DNA of 64,000 bases, from NCBI GenBank assembly GCA_036365455.1, contig JAWQUS010000002.1, forward strand, positions 8,122,001 through 8,186,000, given 5' to 3'. The position numbers were made by a program, and so were the translations under genes. Under the pieces are notes generated by a model. The model worked only from the letters and a program-made list of their open reading frames with translations, made no database searches and was not told the origin of the DNA. The stretch's first letter is position 1; the number at the start of each line of letters is the position of its first letter. This document shows positions 10,720-22,814 of the stretch, piece by piece. This stretch comes from Macrosoma leucophasiata (Eukaryota > Arthropoda > Insecta > Lepidoptera > Hedylidae).

Positions 10720-12002
10720 AGTGGCCTGTTAGCTGTTAGCCTGTATTACCATGTATAACGTTATAACCAGGACTGTGCCGGAAGGGCTACCAAGCCACCC
10801 GGGTGGCTCTAATACTGGATAATGGGCCCGGGCCTAAGATGGTGCTTGCAGTCCCGTTAGACAGACCCATCCGGCTGGCAAACTCCACCTCGACCCTATG
10901 GCTAGTACAATGCTAGAAAGACTAGAACGCTGGTAGTTACTACTACGCCATCGAGGCATTACATATTTTATTAATGTGTTCTAATATTATGTAGGTAATT
11001 CATTTATTTCACATAATTAGGCTCCTGGAGAGCACTTTTACATCATAATTTTTTTTTTAATTAAAAAGATACGAAACAATTATGTTTAATCCTTCAAGGA
11101 TCGTACGGCCACCGGCGGCGAGACACAATTGAATTTCAATTGTCATATTTTTCTCGTGTCTGGAGAGATTAAGCATATGATAGATTAAACAGTTCGAAAC
11201 ATTTATGTAAATCATATATTTCAGATCAATTAGTTTCATGTTTTATTTTTGTTAGGTAGGTATATGGCTTAAAATGGAAATAGCCTGCCTAAATAGTAAA
11301 TAACCCAACCAGTTGCTTAATGCAGTATATAAATAAAACCCTGAATATTTGTTTAAACATGACTTTGTTCTCGTGGGTTATATAAACAAGGTCGAAGGTC
11401 AATTCGAGTCAGCTTTCGTGTTTACCAGTACTAAATGCTTTGGTATATCCGTACCATGATCACCCTGGTACGGTCCTGTGCTTACATATTTTGACGAATT
11501 TTAATCCTTAGCTTAAAAATTGGTAGGTACCAGAGCCTATATAGTAACGTAGGGAATTCTAAGGTGAATCGACATGATGTAGGTAGTAGGTAACTCACGA
11601 ATATCTAGGTACTAGAACACCAACACCACAAGAAATATTTCCCATCGATCTTAGGAAGAAGACTTCGGTTTATTTCGGCTCTGTAGAGCGTTGTCTCTTT
11701 CGCACCATAACTATTTGTCGTTTGTCCACCATTTTGATCAAGTTTTGACCAATACTGGACTACCAGAGCTCACGTAGGCAGTGTGCAGCAGAAATAGCGC
11801 TCTGCGAAGTCGAAACTAGCCGATTGTCACTTTCATAGGCTTGATGTCCAATATTTCTTGATGAGCACTGTAAAAATCTCCTTGGATTCGTATTGACAAG
11901 TATTATTAAATACCTCAACATTCCAGTTATTAAAAAAATATTTTAAAAATCTGGTAAAATAGGAAACGTTTTCCCCCCGAAGGGATAAAAACGATATATA
12001 AA
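10720..12002. other. Intergenic, nothing coding recognised
   Basis: Sequence around 10770-10960 is GC-richer and may be old transposon sequence, but I cannot classify it. The rest is AT-rich. The minus-strand open frame near 11833-12048 is low complexity and continues out of the mariner relic, so I do not call it a gene. Confidence 0.45.
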
Positions 12003-13074
12003 GTTGGGGAAAAAGATAAAATATAAAAATTTTGAGACTTCTCATCAAAATACCGCGACAAGTGGATTTGGCAGTCCTCTCGTGATGTTAACCTAACATT
12101 GCATAAAGAATTCTGAAGAGACCGAAACAGGTGGAAATCTGAAGGTGCAAGGTCAGGACTATACGGCGGATGCATTAACACCTCCCAGCCAAACTCTCTT
12201 AATTTTTGCTGAGTGGCTATAGATGTGTGAGGTCTAGCGTTATCATGATGAAACACCACACCCCTTCTGTTGATCAATTCCGGCCGCTTTCTCTCAACTC
12301 CTTGCTTTAATCTCATCAGTTGTTCGCAGTAGAGTTCAGAATCGATAGTCCTGCCTGGTGGTAATAGCTCATAATGAATAATGCCCTTCCAATCCCACCA
12401 CACACACAACATCACCTTATTGCGAGTTAACCCGGGTTTCGCCACAGTCTGTGAAGCCTGACCGGCCTTTGACCACGACCTTTTTCGCACGTTCTTGTCG
12501 TACGTGATCCACTTTTCATCACCAGTTATCAGCTTCTCAAAAATGGTTCGGTAATAAAGAATCACAAATGAGTACACGGTTCATTAGGTTTCTTTCAGTG
12601 AGCTCGTGAGGTACCCAAATATCGAGCTTTTTTCAAATGCGCCAAAACTGTTTTGTGATCAATTCTCAGTTCTTCAGCTACGTCGTAACTACTGATATGT
12701 CGATCTTGCTCCACTTTTAACAAAATGGCATCCATTTTATCCGTAATAGGGCGACCAGAGCGAGGTGCATCTTTGACATCAAAATTTCCGGATTGAAAAC
12801 GCTTAAACCAAATTTGTGCTACTCTCACAGACACTGCACTAGGTCCATAAACATCGCAAATTTTTTTCGCGGCTTGCGTTGCATTTTTACCTTTTTTGTA
12901 GTGTTTTTGTAGTAATGAAAATCACACATTTGCCTAATTTGAATTTGGAATTATGTTCTTTAAAATTTTAACTTTCAATGATACCAAAACCAGCCAGATA
13001 CAAATACTACAGCCAAAGAGATTTTATTACAAGTTCCTACATACTATAATGCGAAAAGACTTTTTACCCAACCT
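12003..13074 (-). mobile_element. Mariner-family transposon, defective copy
   Basis: The outer ends match those of the intact copy at 26681-27969. The transposase 5' side ends at 13051-13074 with CGAAAAGACTTTTTACCCAACC, and the 3' side ends at about 12003 with GTTGGGGAAAAAG. The 3' untranslated part is mostly deleted: the terminal repeat follows the coding end within about 40 bases, compared with about 150 in the other copy. The right end directly abuts the truncated recombinase frame of the DIRS-like element. Confidence 0.85.
12040..12880 (-). pseudogene. Broken mariner transposase
   Basis: Two frames cover it. The upstream frame (12595-12834) holds the helix-turn-helix region and stops just before the WVPHEL region. 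The downstream frame (11930-12577) has TGDEKW, HHDNARPH and YSPDLAPSDFHLF. Compared with the 346-residue copy at 26859-27899, roughly 60 bases around the linker are missing and the frame is shifted, so it cannot give a full protein. It still has the normal first catalytic Asp in TGDEKW, which the other copy has lost. Confidence 0.85.
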
Positions 13075-13083
13075 ATTATATTT

Positions 13084-13757
13084 TTACCCATCGAACTGGA
13101 TTGAGTCTCTCATCTGGAGATTGCAAAAGTTTCCAGGCAGATTGCCTATGTAAGTGGATCCGAAGTCCGGCCAGAATGTTACCGATGATTCGTCTATCAT
13201 CATGCTGTTTTCGTCAATTTTGAGTAAAGTTAGATCGTGTATTCTTCTTCCAGATGCTAACAGTAGCAAAAGAGCTAGGTGGCGCGATATTTGAAATAGA
13301 TTTTCCTCTAGAATTGTTATACTTTTCCATTCCATCCATTTAATCAGATCTGTGACATCCCAAATTTGCTTTTTACCTGCTGGGGGTTTTGACAACTCAA
13401 TACCTTTAATTATTTGTTTAACAACTGGGCTGTCTGTGATAGAATTTCTAAGAACAGGATCAGCAAAAGTAGCAATTACTGATTTATGTAATTTTATAGT
13501 ACTAGGTGACAATCTCTTGACTCTAAAAAGAAAACTTAAATGTTGTGCTACTGATGCTGCGTCTGGTCTAGCCATGTTTTCCATGGAGCTTGATACGTTT
13601 TCAGTGAAGAATTACGCCAAGCTTTTAGGATTAAGTGGCAGTCTTCTCTAGCCCAGTTCTTCGTTAACAGAGACCACCCTGTACCTTCCAAGCCTCCAAA
13701 CGTAGGTTTAGAAGTTTCGATTGATTCATTGGGGATGTTAGGTAAAGACCACCTCAA
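13084..13757 (-). pseudogene. Tyrosine recombinase, truncated (DIRS-like)
   Basis: Two overlapping frames (13757-13548 and 13584-13084) together cover the N-terminal core-binding part, with LKTYQAPWKTWL and LSPSTIKLHKSVIATF, and the start of the catalytic part, with ASGRRIHDLTLL, which holds the first conserved Arg. The His-x-x-Arg and Tyr that complete the active site are absent because the frame ends next to the mariner insertion. A frameshift lies in the overlap. In an intact element this enzyme inserts the circular DNA intermediate. Confidence 0.7.
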
Positions 13758-15502
13758 AGGAGGTGGTGATGTAAATTCCGTATTTGAAATGGGTGATCTA
13801 TTGCTCGAACTTTCAGATCCGACCTACAAAACACTTTTTCCCAACGTGGAAGAATTAAGATGTAAGAGCCTTTGGCATGGTTCAGATGTGCTAGGACTTG
13901 GGGAATCAGCAAAGGGGGTGGGAAGATCCATGCTAACTTGAATTCCCATATTTTGCTGAAGGCGTCTGTGAAAAGGGTATTCTTGTCCTTCGCATCTTGA
14001 GATACGTAAATTGGAACCACCTTCGAATTGCTTGATGCAAACAGGTCTACTTCGAGGACGCCCCATTTCTGAAATATCCTGTTACAAATCTTTGGCGACA
14101 GATGCCAATCTGCTAGACGCGTCTTCCGGGATAAGCTGTCGGCAACATCGTTGTATATGCCTGGTATAAATTGAGGACAGATTATTGCATTTAGCTGTTT
14201 GGCTAATTTCAACAGTTGAAAGACAAGATTCGTCAGTTGTGGTGATCTTGTTCCACCCTGGTTTCTTATGTATGCTATTACTGTTCGATTGTCTGACTTA
14301 ACAACAACTCTTTTGTTCTTTATCGAATCTTTCTCGTAATATAGAGCTAGAATTACAGCAAACAATTCTTTTTTGTTTATGTGCCATTGAGACTGGTGAG
14401 CGGTCCAGGTGCTGTTGATGTGTTTTCCATTCACCTGTGCTCCCCATACTTTGTCTGAGGCATCTGATGTGATGAATATTGTTTCTGCACAATTGACTAC
14501 AATGTCTTTCTCTTCTAGGTTTTGAATCCACCAATTGCATTGTTGGAATGGCTTCTCCGGAATGGGATACTTTTTGTGGATTAAACTCTCTGGCAGAATG
14601 TTGGCTGCTCTTTGTATTTCTCTGGAGTGAAGTCTTCCCAGCGGTATTACGAAGGAGGCAAAGTTTAGTTTTCCTAGCAAACTTTTTGAGGACTGCCAAC
14701 TCCATTTTCGCGTTGAAATAACTTTGTTGAGGTCCCTCTCCAAAGACAGTATTTTTTGTTTTGACAGTGCCTTTGTATTGTGATATTTATGTATCCCAAT
14801 GTATTCCTAGATACTCTATGTTTTGAGATGGTTTCTGTAGAGTTTTGTCCATGTGGATTACCCAGCCTAGTTTTGTTAGAAATTGCATCGTTATGGCTGA
14901 ATCTGCCTGTAATTTTCTTGGTTGGCCAGCAAGAAATCGTCGAGGTAGACGATAACCCTTATATTTATCTGCCGCAGTCGCGAAGCTATCCAATTTGTTA
15001 CCCTTGTAAAGGTCAGTGGTGCCGTCGAAAGACCGAACGGAAGACATGCGAATTGATATACTTTCTTTTGGTAGACTATTGATAGGAACCTTCGATGGCG
15101 ATTGGCTACTGGAACATGAAAATGTGCCTGGGTAATGTCGATTTTTATGAGGAAATCTCCCTTCTGCAAGAAACGAGGTACTTTGAAATGGTTCAACAAG
15201 CGGAATTTCTTCGGGATAAGGTATTTGTTCAGACCTTTTAAGTTAATTATTGGACGGACTTTCTTGTTGGGTTTTGGAATAGGAAACATTGTTGATAAGA
15301 ATCCTGTCCGAAACTTTGATTCTTCCAAGACTCTTTGATGTATTAGCGTCCGAATTTCTGTATTTAGATTTTTTGTTTCGAATTTTGTTAACACCCGTGG
15401 ATGAAACGGTAGGAGAGGTGGCTTTTTTACAAATGGAATTATGTATCCTGTTATTATTTTCAGAACGTTTGCTGGTGCCCCCTTTTTTCCAAATATCCAC
15501 AT
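13754..15502 (-). pseudogene. Reverse transcriptase and RNase H (DIRS-like)
   Basis: The reverse transcriptase frame (15502-14891) has KVRPIINLKGLN, DITQAHFHVPV, FACLPFGLSTAP and the active-site YLDDFLLA. A frameshift moves it to a second frame (15047-14787), and a further break precedes the 329-codon RNase H frame (14743-13754), with ITSDASDKVWGA, HINKKELFAV and VKSDNRTVIAYI. The last of these holds catalytic acidic residues typical of the RNase H of this group. No methyltransferase-like domain is visible after RNase H, unlike classical DIRS1. Confidence 0.75.
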
Positions 15503-15531
15503 ATTCCCAAAGCCGCCCTCCTTTGAACTTG

Positions 15532-17065
15532 TCAGTCATTTCTATTCTTTCTGGGGGTCTTAGCGGACTTGCCACGGGACGAGAAATGACCGTGGTCTTT
15601 GTTTTTGGAGTTGAAAGGGCGTTTGAAGGTTTCTTGCGTTTTGCTGGAATTTGACTTTCGTGGTCGGGTAGCAAATTTGAACGCTTTTGACACTTTATTT
15701 GATGGTTTGATCGGACGCGAATGGTAGGTGTTATAGTTTCTTGGTTCAAAGGGTTTCTTATGCTGCTGACGAAAAAAGTTTTGTTGCGATGGTTGTTTCA
15801 TTAGTTCTGCCAGTCCATTTTCGCAAAAAAGATGCGTAGTTGACGGAGGGATTGCACCAAGAAGAACTGCTTGGTATTCATCTTTTGGAAGGAAACCATT
15901 TCTTCTTTGTTCAATGACCTCCGCTCTTCTACCACAGACATACTGAAGCAAATCATCTGATACAGATTTTAAAGTTGTATCTGTGGAAAATATATCTTTT
16001 ATTCTTGTTTCATGGCTGGATACTTGTTGGCTAAATCCTTAAGAGTATTTGTCAATGCCTCTCGTTGAAGCAGTAAGCCATGAGAGACTGTTCCCAAAGT
16101 ATAATCCATCCGAGCTAATTGATCGTGATTAGAGGAGGATCCGTTAGTAGAGAGGATAGGGTTTATTTTCAAACAATTGAAGACAGGGCTGGCATGTAAT
16201 TTCTTTTGGACTTCAGCATATCTTATTTGGTTGAAAGATATGTCACCTAAACGTTGACACTCAGTACCTTGTGTGGCAATGTGGGGTTTAGGGGCTGGTA
16301 TTTGCGGGTCTTGCTGCTTGGTGGCAGGAGTCCAATCAAAATCTTCAAGAACAGAAGACGTTGGGGGTTCCCAGGGTTTTGAAGACGGCTTAGTTGGTGG
16401 GGGTATATTTTCTTCTTCGCCTGACATATCTGAAGAAGTACACTCTTCTTCGGAACCAGAATAAACATTTTCTTGAGGTTGAAAATTTTTAATAAATTGC
16501 TGCATCATTGATTCTAGTTTCTGCAGACTCTGCTCTAATCTGTCTGTCTAGGTTGTTTCTTGGTCCTCCCAGAGGATGTTTGTGTAGATGGAATAGATAT
16601 ATCATCCTCAGATTGATCGGTTTGCCCAGTTAACTCTCGATTTGCCTCCTCTCTACTTTTCAGGAGAGGTTTCATCTCCGCTATCGATGCTATAACAAGT
16701 TCGTTTTGAACTGCAGAACCTCGAACCCTTGCAGCCAGTGACATCGGATGAATAATAAGACCAACACATAGCGGCCAATTCAAAAGTTTTAGTTTAATAT
16801 CCCGGTAAGTTTTTTCTCTTAGGGAAGTGCAGTCGGGTGAAAAGGCTCTTGCTAGTCCAACCGTCGGAATGGCAAATCGAATTTAATTCAGAATCAGGCA
16901 GTCTAATTCATTTCCCAGTAAATCTTCCTTGTTAAAGACCTTCACTCTCCATTGTTGCCATATTTCGGGTAGGTGCCTGTCTATCAACTTTATTATACTT
17001 TTGAGGATAAGTTTCTCCTCAGGATCGTCTGGTTCCCAGTCGAGAAGTGACTCGAGGGTGTGCAT
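15532..17065 (-). pseudogene. Gag-like region of DIRS-like element
   Basis: Four successive minus-strand frames (17065-16883, 16783-16535, 16508-15999, 15951-15532) are separated by stops or shifts. The composition is polar, with acidic SEEECTSSD and proline-rich IPPPTKPSSKPWEPP stretches and a basic, Ser/Lys/Arg-rich C-terminus that may bind nucleic acid. There is no zinc knuckle. The position upstream of the reverse transcriptase is the main reason to call it gag-like. Confidence 0.55.
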
Positions 17066-17169
17066 ATCCGCCGGGGATAAAGCCTAAAACAAGCAAAATA
17101 TTGTTCATAATATTATTCCAGAGCATAAGTCTCATGAAATGTCATTGTCATTAGGGTCTTGCAGCAACA

Positions 17170-17490
17170 GTTAACCCTTACGGTTCAGGGAATGAACGCG
17201 TACGGTTCATAGGATAAACGCGTACGACTATGATTGGGTCGTACGTCTCATGGAATTAACTCGTACGGCTCATTGATTGGTACGGCTCCCGAAATTTACC
17301 GTTACGGCTCACGAAATTGGCCCGTACGGTTCACGAGATTGGCCCGTACGGCTCACAAAATTGGCCCGTACGGCTCATGAAATTGGCCCGTACGGCTCAC
17401 GAACTCACGAAATTGGCCCGTACGGCTCACAAAATTGGGCCTTACGGCTCGCGGAGTTGTCCCGTACGGTTCGTGAATCCGAGCCGTTCG
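17170..17490. repeat. 22-bp minisatellite, CGTACG-rich
   Basis: About nine head-to-tail units of the form GAAATTGGCCCGTACGGCTC plus AC, tightest at 17290-17460 and degenerate on both sides. One unit is followed by an 8-base partial unit (GAACTCAC). Each unit contains the palindrome CGTACG or a one-base variant. It lies directly upstream of the gag-like region, where a leader or internal promoter would sit. Confidence 0.85.
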
Positions 17491-17530
17491 TCATGTTAAT
17501 TGACAGTGACGCATTCTGGTAAAAGTTTAT

Positions 17531-19853
17531 GGGTCATACTTTTATATTGGGATGAACTTTAAAATCTGGGCTGAGAGGCACGCAGATTTTGTCTTTGATA
17601 ATTACTTAATACTGGAAAAATTACAAGCACTTACAAACAATCCGTTATTCACAATGATAATCACTGACGATCCACTGAGGATCTCGAACGAACACTCGTC
17701 GTTAGTAGATTATTCTGCGTAGGAGCAGTGACACGCGAGCATCGCGGGTCAATCGAAAGCGTACTGACATGTCTGACATGCACCGCGCCACGGAATAGAT
17801 AAAGATGGAATGGTAATGTGGGCGTTGCAAGCGCACGACAACTATGCGTGAACACACACAGTTCGGCAGAACCATTCGTTCGCCGCTCATAGTGTCGTGT
17901 AGACTGCTTCGAACGACGCATCTCTTGGTAAAATACCATGTAGTGCCAATTTTAACATGTAATATGAAATGTCAGACCTCAAGTATATCTAAGCGAGGAG
18001 GTATATCTTTTGATCGGTAAGCGAGGAGGTATATCTTTTGATCGGTAATCACAAATAACATTTATTGTTGTAATACTTGTAAAAAGCACATAAATATACA
18101 AAGGAATATGAATATTCGAACTTAAACTGCATTATTTAAACGTTATTGCTAGCGAATACATTGCTCGTTAAGCACTCGCTCAATTAACGCTATTACTGTC
18201 TCCGCTGGCAATGTACAGCATGTAATGCGTTCGGTACACTTTGACTTGTTTATTGGTGAGTATATTGTTGTGTGCGTGCGAGTGTTTATTAGTGATTGTC
18301 GAGATGGTGTTACATTTGTGTAAGAAATTGCACGGTGGGAGAAAAGCGGCGACACTGGTTCTAATACTAAATTGAAGCAAAGGCCTTTCCATCCTTATTT
18401 ATCTATTCCGTGCACCGCGCGAACACCCGCCCGCGCGCCTCTCGCGGTCCGAGAAGCAATCGAGCGGTGTTGAGCGCGTCTAGACGGCACGGGAAGCTAA
18501 GACACGAGTGTATCTTAAGGTAAATCGAGAGAGGTAATCTCATAGGTCAAGCCGACGGCACAGACCGAGAAATGTATGATTTTTGTTACCCAGTAGCCCG
18601 GTAGTTTTTTTTATGTAATAGAAGTGTCCAACACGCATGCAGTTCACACTGATGTGTGATAACTGCAGCCTATAATCACTAACAAGACGAAGACCAAGGT
18701 CAAAATGCAGATGCGTTACCACTCCACCGGAATAAGATAGTGCTGAACACTACCATTTAGCGGCAAGTATATTAAGTAATGCTTTGGTGCTTACGCCCGC
18801 GAGCGTCGGCACTGGAGCTCTACCACCAGTTTCCGAGTGAAAAGGGGATACTTATGATTATTATCGTCTATTTACATCAGTGATTCCCAAAGTGGTCCAT
18901 ACCCATCGAGTACCACGGACCCCAGGGGTCTGGTCCATGGTACTCGATGGGGGTCTACGTAGGCGTGAATAAAATTTGGAAATATGGTAATGTGATATAA
19001 ATGTAGCAAGGAAACCAGAAAAAACTTGAAAGGGGTCTACAAGAAAAAATAGTTTGGGAGCCTCTGATTTACATAAACAACTGTTTATTTTAAAATTGTT
19101 TAAAATAATTTTGAGGTCTTTACAATAACGCCCTTTTAAGTATCTAATATGTCTCATGATGTATATATACCTATTATACCTACTTTGCAAAAATAAAAAT
19201 TAAACTTATTCGTTCCCTAAAAGGAGCCATAATGTTCTTAATTTATTTACGTTACTCGTTAAGGTTAGGCATACTTACTCATTCACATACGTGCCTTTCA
19301 TTCAACTCAATCGGCCCAGAAGTTACAGAGATTATTGGCTGAGACAAGGGTTTTTTTTAAACTAGCGGAAGAAGTTTCTTCTACTGGCAGATAATTCTTC
19401 CGCTAGTGCAGTCCGTCAACTGAACATAGTCGGTCAAACCATTCCAATAGGGCGGTAGTAAAAATAACAACGCGGGATGGGCACCAGCGTCCCGCGATAA
19501 AACTACCGTCACTGCGATCGCCAATCCCCCTGCCAAGCGTGGCGATTATGGCATATTCTCTCTCCTAATGATGCACAACACTGTTGTGGACGTCCTTGGG
19601 GAAGTCTTTGTCCAGCAGTGGGCGTCATTCGGCTGGAGTGATGAATTCGGAAATTAACTTAATTAATATTTGAAAGTGGAAAAATAAAAAACAAAATGCA
19701 GCTTATTGTGTACGATCATTATGCGTTGTTCGGTTGTAACAATCTGCGCCAACTTGCAAACCTTCGTGAAGGTCGTATCCACATCAGTTTGTTTACGTTG
19801 ATATAGAGAGCTATACTGCGAACTTCTCTCGGTGGTTAAAAATTATCGTGATA
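17531..19853. other. Intergenic upstream of the 651-residue protein gene
   Basis: No gene is supported. A GC-rich patch at 18400-18500 could mark promoter sequence. A foldback at about 19361-19409 pairs ACTAGCGGAAGAA with TTCTTCCGCTAGT. Around 19585-19650 is a GTCCAGCAGTGGGCGTC motif of the kind left by LINE 3' ends. Confidence 0.45.
17990..18045. repeat. 28-bp exact tandem duplication
   Basis: The unit beginning TAAGCGAGGAGGTATATCTT occurs twice with no change (17990-18017 and 18018-18045). Confidence 0.95.
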
Positions 19854-22751
19854 ATGGGCAAGTCCAACAAAAAGTACGTCTAAAGTCTAAATGATTAAAA
19901 ATGTGCTTATAATAAAAAATAACAATAAACAAAAATATTATAACTCTACTTATCTTAGCAAAATTAAGATATATTTTTACTATAAGTAGGTACAAGAATA
20001 AAACTAATAAAGCCATTCTAACATTATTCTGATTTTGTAACAGAATTAAAGCGGAGCGTATAAATATATTGAGAAAACAATTTGACGCCTTTCTAGAAGA
20101 CGACAAAAAACGCAAAGATAGAAATGAATATATTTTGGGAAGACTAGACAAGATGAGTTCAAGTACGGCAATGGTACCAATGCGTCACAATCACAAGGTA
20201 AGTCAATGTCAGTGCAAAACTAACTTGCAAAACTAACTTGATTCAGGGGCTCAACGCCGTGATTACCTTTGTTAGAACAGAAAATATGTAATACTTAATA
20301 CTGTTAATTCTTTGAGCCTCACGTCTTTTACGCCTACTACGTTGTATGTTGTAAATTGCCGCGTATTCAACGCGGAAATATACAACTGCAAAAATCTAAT
20401 CAACAAGACAATGTTATTTAGAAAGTAGGCGTAAAAGACGCGTGACAGTGACAAAGAATTAACAGTATGAATCTAAAAAATCTATCTAATCTATCTTTAC
20501 GGGTTGAATACCTACAGAAAATATCTATCTTTAAGATGTGATAAAACCGGGACGAGGTTAAAACATATTTAAAATATAAAAAATCTAGCATTCACATTCA
20601 AATAGTATGGACTGTTATTTCGAAAACCGAAAATTAATTAGGTATATAGTTTTCCTTATCATAGTTAATAAAATATATACATAGTTATTAAATAAACGTT
20701 GGTATAGTGCCAGTGTAGGAGCTAGAGGGCGTAGGCACCACCGCATTACCTAATCTATCTGCTGCCAAATTGTAGTGTTCAGCACTATCGTGTTCCCGTT
20801 TAGATGATAAAGAATAGTTTTTGTTTAAATGTCTATAAGTTGCAGTCATCACTTGAAATTTAGCTGCAAGCTTACTACCCTCGTTCCATAAAAAAAAGAA
20901 AAAAAGTTTATTTTACCCGATAAATCCCACAATCTTTAACTTCAACGTTTCTACTTATTCTTCTTTCAGATCAACGTTATTCCACTAAGCCGTCATGCTG
21001 TATTTTATGAACGACCAGACAATATCCAGAAATATGCCTCTACATACGATGAAAAATTAACTGCATGTGAGCAGAAAATTGACCCAAATATAAATCTGAC
21101 TACTAAATTTTTAGATGATTCAGAAATATTAAAGGAAGTGAGTAAAAAATATATTCTTATTCCACGAATCCAAACGAACAATATGCTAAACGAAAGTAAT
21201 ATAACCACCGCAGATCCTCTACTTGTTGACAATACTGACTGGAGGAGTAAATATAATATTTTAGACCAATTAAAAAGGAGTGAAAAAGAAGGTGCCGAAT
21301 ACTTTTTGAAACCAACTAAAGACGTCACACAGAACAGACCCGAGGAACTAAATAGTAATAACTATTCTCCTAGTGGTCGAACACAAATATCCCTAACTAG
21401 AGATAAAGATATAAATCAGGAAAATGATATTATTCCAATACACCACAATGCTCCCAAAGTCATATTCAATGAACGTAATGAAAAAGAGATAAATATTCAT
21501 AGTAAACCTTATGTAACGAAAGAAAAAGACCCTGATGTTGATATTGATTGCAATGACTTTAAAAATATTGAATATCACGCAGATGATCACAAAATAGAAA
21601 AGTCTACACCTGGTGTTGTAGAAATTATAAATGATAATGAAAAAGTTGATTACGATACCCAAGAATCACCAGTCGCTAAAACTGAAATGAAGATCGAAGG
21701 TATCTCTCAAAATGAGTCCATGGAGACTACTGATAATGTTAATTTAGACAACAATTTTAACAGTCGCAGCAAACAAGATGTTTTTGCAGAATATAGTGAC
21801 CACGTAACAATTCAAGATACAACGAAATTAGATAATACTGAACATGATACTAATTTACAGCAAACACAAGAGAAAAGTTTCTATGAACAAGAGAATCACA
21901 GTAAAGAAAATATTGATTATGCCAATGAATCCATAAGTGAACAAGAAATCTCTCCTGAAAATCAAGAGCCTCATCAAGAACAAAATATTGATCCAAGAGA
22001 ATATGAAAATTTAGTGACCACAGTAGAAAATTTACAAGATAACGATACAACTTCTAGATATATTGAAGACATAGATAATCATGCTTCTGAAATTGCAGCA
22101 TTTGATACGGAACAAAAAGAAATGTTCTACTCAGAACGGCAAGAAGAAAACTTTCCATATTCAGAAGTTCCCACTGAAGAACATACGACCACATATACGA
22201 ACGATGTAGAGCAATCTCAGCAAGATAACACATATGATTATTATGAAGGCGCCCAACAGGAAGGTCAAGAATATTCTACGGAAATTGATCAACACCAAGA
22301 ATCAACGGAACATTATGATCCTAATTATGAACAGCAGTATCAATATGATAATCAACAATACGAAGGTGACGGTTATGTAAATGAGCCTTATGAGCAAGAA
22401 GTTGCACAAAACGCAGATTATAATGATATTCAACAGACGCAAAATGTTTACGAAGAACATACTTCTCAGGAGGTAAATGCATATCCAGAGCAACAAATTG
22501 ATACCCAAAATTACTATGAAAATCAACAAATTGAAAATCAAGAAATACAGCAAGAACATATGCAAGACGGTTATGATAATGTCCCACAGGAATATTCTCA
22601 AGATGAATCAAATATTCAGGAACAAGTTGAGCAGCAGTTTGATGCCGAAGAAGGCTATAACTATAATGAAAATCTCGAAAGTAGTAACGTAGTTGAAAAT
22701 ATGAGTTCAACACCAACTGAACCAGGAATCCAACAAGTAATCGAAAAGTAA
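19854..22751 (+). CDS. Unrecognised 651-residue Gln/Glu/Asn/Tyr-rich protein
   Basis: Three exons: 19854-19873 (ATG, donor GTACGT), 20044-20197 (acceptor AACAG, donor GTAAGT) and 20970-22751 (acceptor TTTCAG, stop TAA). All phases close to give 651 residues. The N-terminus (MGKSNKKIKAERINILRKQF, about residues 1-50) is basic and helical. Residues 60-115 are mixed and look folded (VIPLSRHAVFYERPDN, KYILIPRIQT). From about residue 250 the chain is low-complexity and acidic, full of Gln, Glu, Asn, Asp and Tyr (EQQYQYDNQQYEGDGY is typical), so it should be disordered. There is no signal peptide, membrane segment, zinc finger or known domain that I can see. I do not recognise the family. The long final exon with no stop over 1.78 kb and good splice sites make it a real gene rather than chance. 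A 169-bp MITE sits in intron 2. An AATAAA signal lies 58 bases past the stop. Confidence 0.85.
20299..20467. mobile_element. Foldback MITE, 169 bp, intronic
   Basis: The ends are TACTGTTAATTCTTTG at 20299 and its inverse at 20467. The arms extend about 40 bp, including the shared block GTCTTTTACGCCTAC, with one small indel. It lies in the second intron of the 651-residue protein gene and is non-coding. Confidence 0.75.
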
Positions 22752-22808
22752 TAATAATTCTTGTCTACCTAATTGTAATTTGATAGGAACAGCATTTGAA
22801 AAGAAGAG

Positions 22809-22814
22809 AATAAA
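22809..22814 (+). promoter_or_regulatory. Polyadenylation signal
   Basis: AATAAA 58 bases after the TAA at 22749-22751, in the right place for the 3' end of the 651-residue protein gene. Confidence 0.6.

Larger units (their letters stand above)
13075..17530 (-). mobile_element. DIRS-like tyrosine-recombinase retrotransposon, degraded
   Basis: Gene order on the minus strand is gag-like region (17065-15532), reverse transcriptase and RNase H (15502-13754), then a tyrosine recombinase fragment (13757-13084). That order, with a recombinase instead of an integrase, defines the DIRS/PAT/Ngaro group. Every module is broken by frameshifts or stops. The recombinase is cut before its second catalytic block where the mariner at 12003-13074 begins. 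The 5' boundary is uncertain: the 22-bp minisatellite at 17170-17490 probably belongs to its leader. I did not find the split or inverted terminal repeats that would fix the ends. Confidence 0.75.

Noticed and set aside
11833..12048. Extra small gene left of the defective mariner
   Set aside because: The frame runs through the mariner terminal repeat and AT-rich sequence, with no motif.
17170..17490. Regularly repeated 22-bp motif, CRISPR-like at first sight
   Set aside because: There are no unique spacers; units are head to tail and the genome is eukaryotic. It is a minisatellite.
21393..22716. Minus-strand open frames opposite the 651-residue protein
   Set aside because: They are shadows of the plus-strand frame, hydrophobic because of the Gln/Asn/Tyr codons read in reverse.
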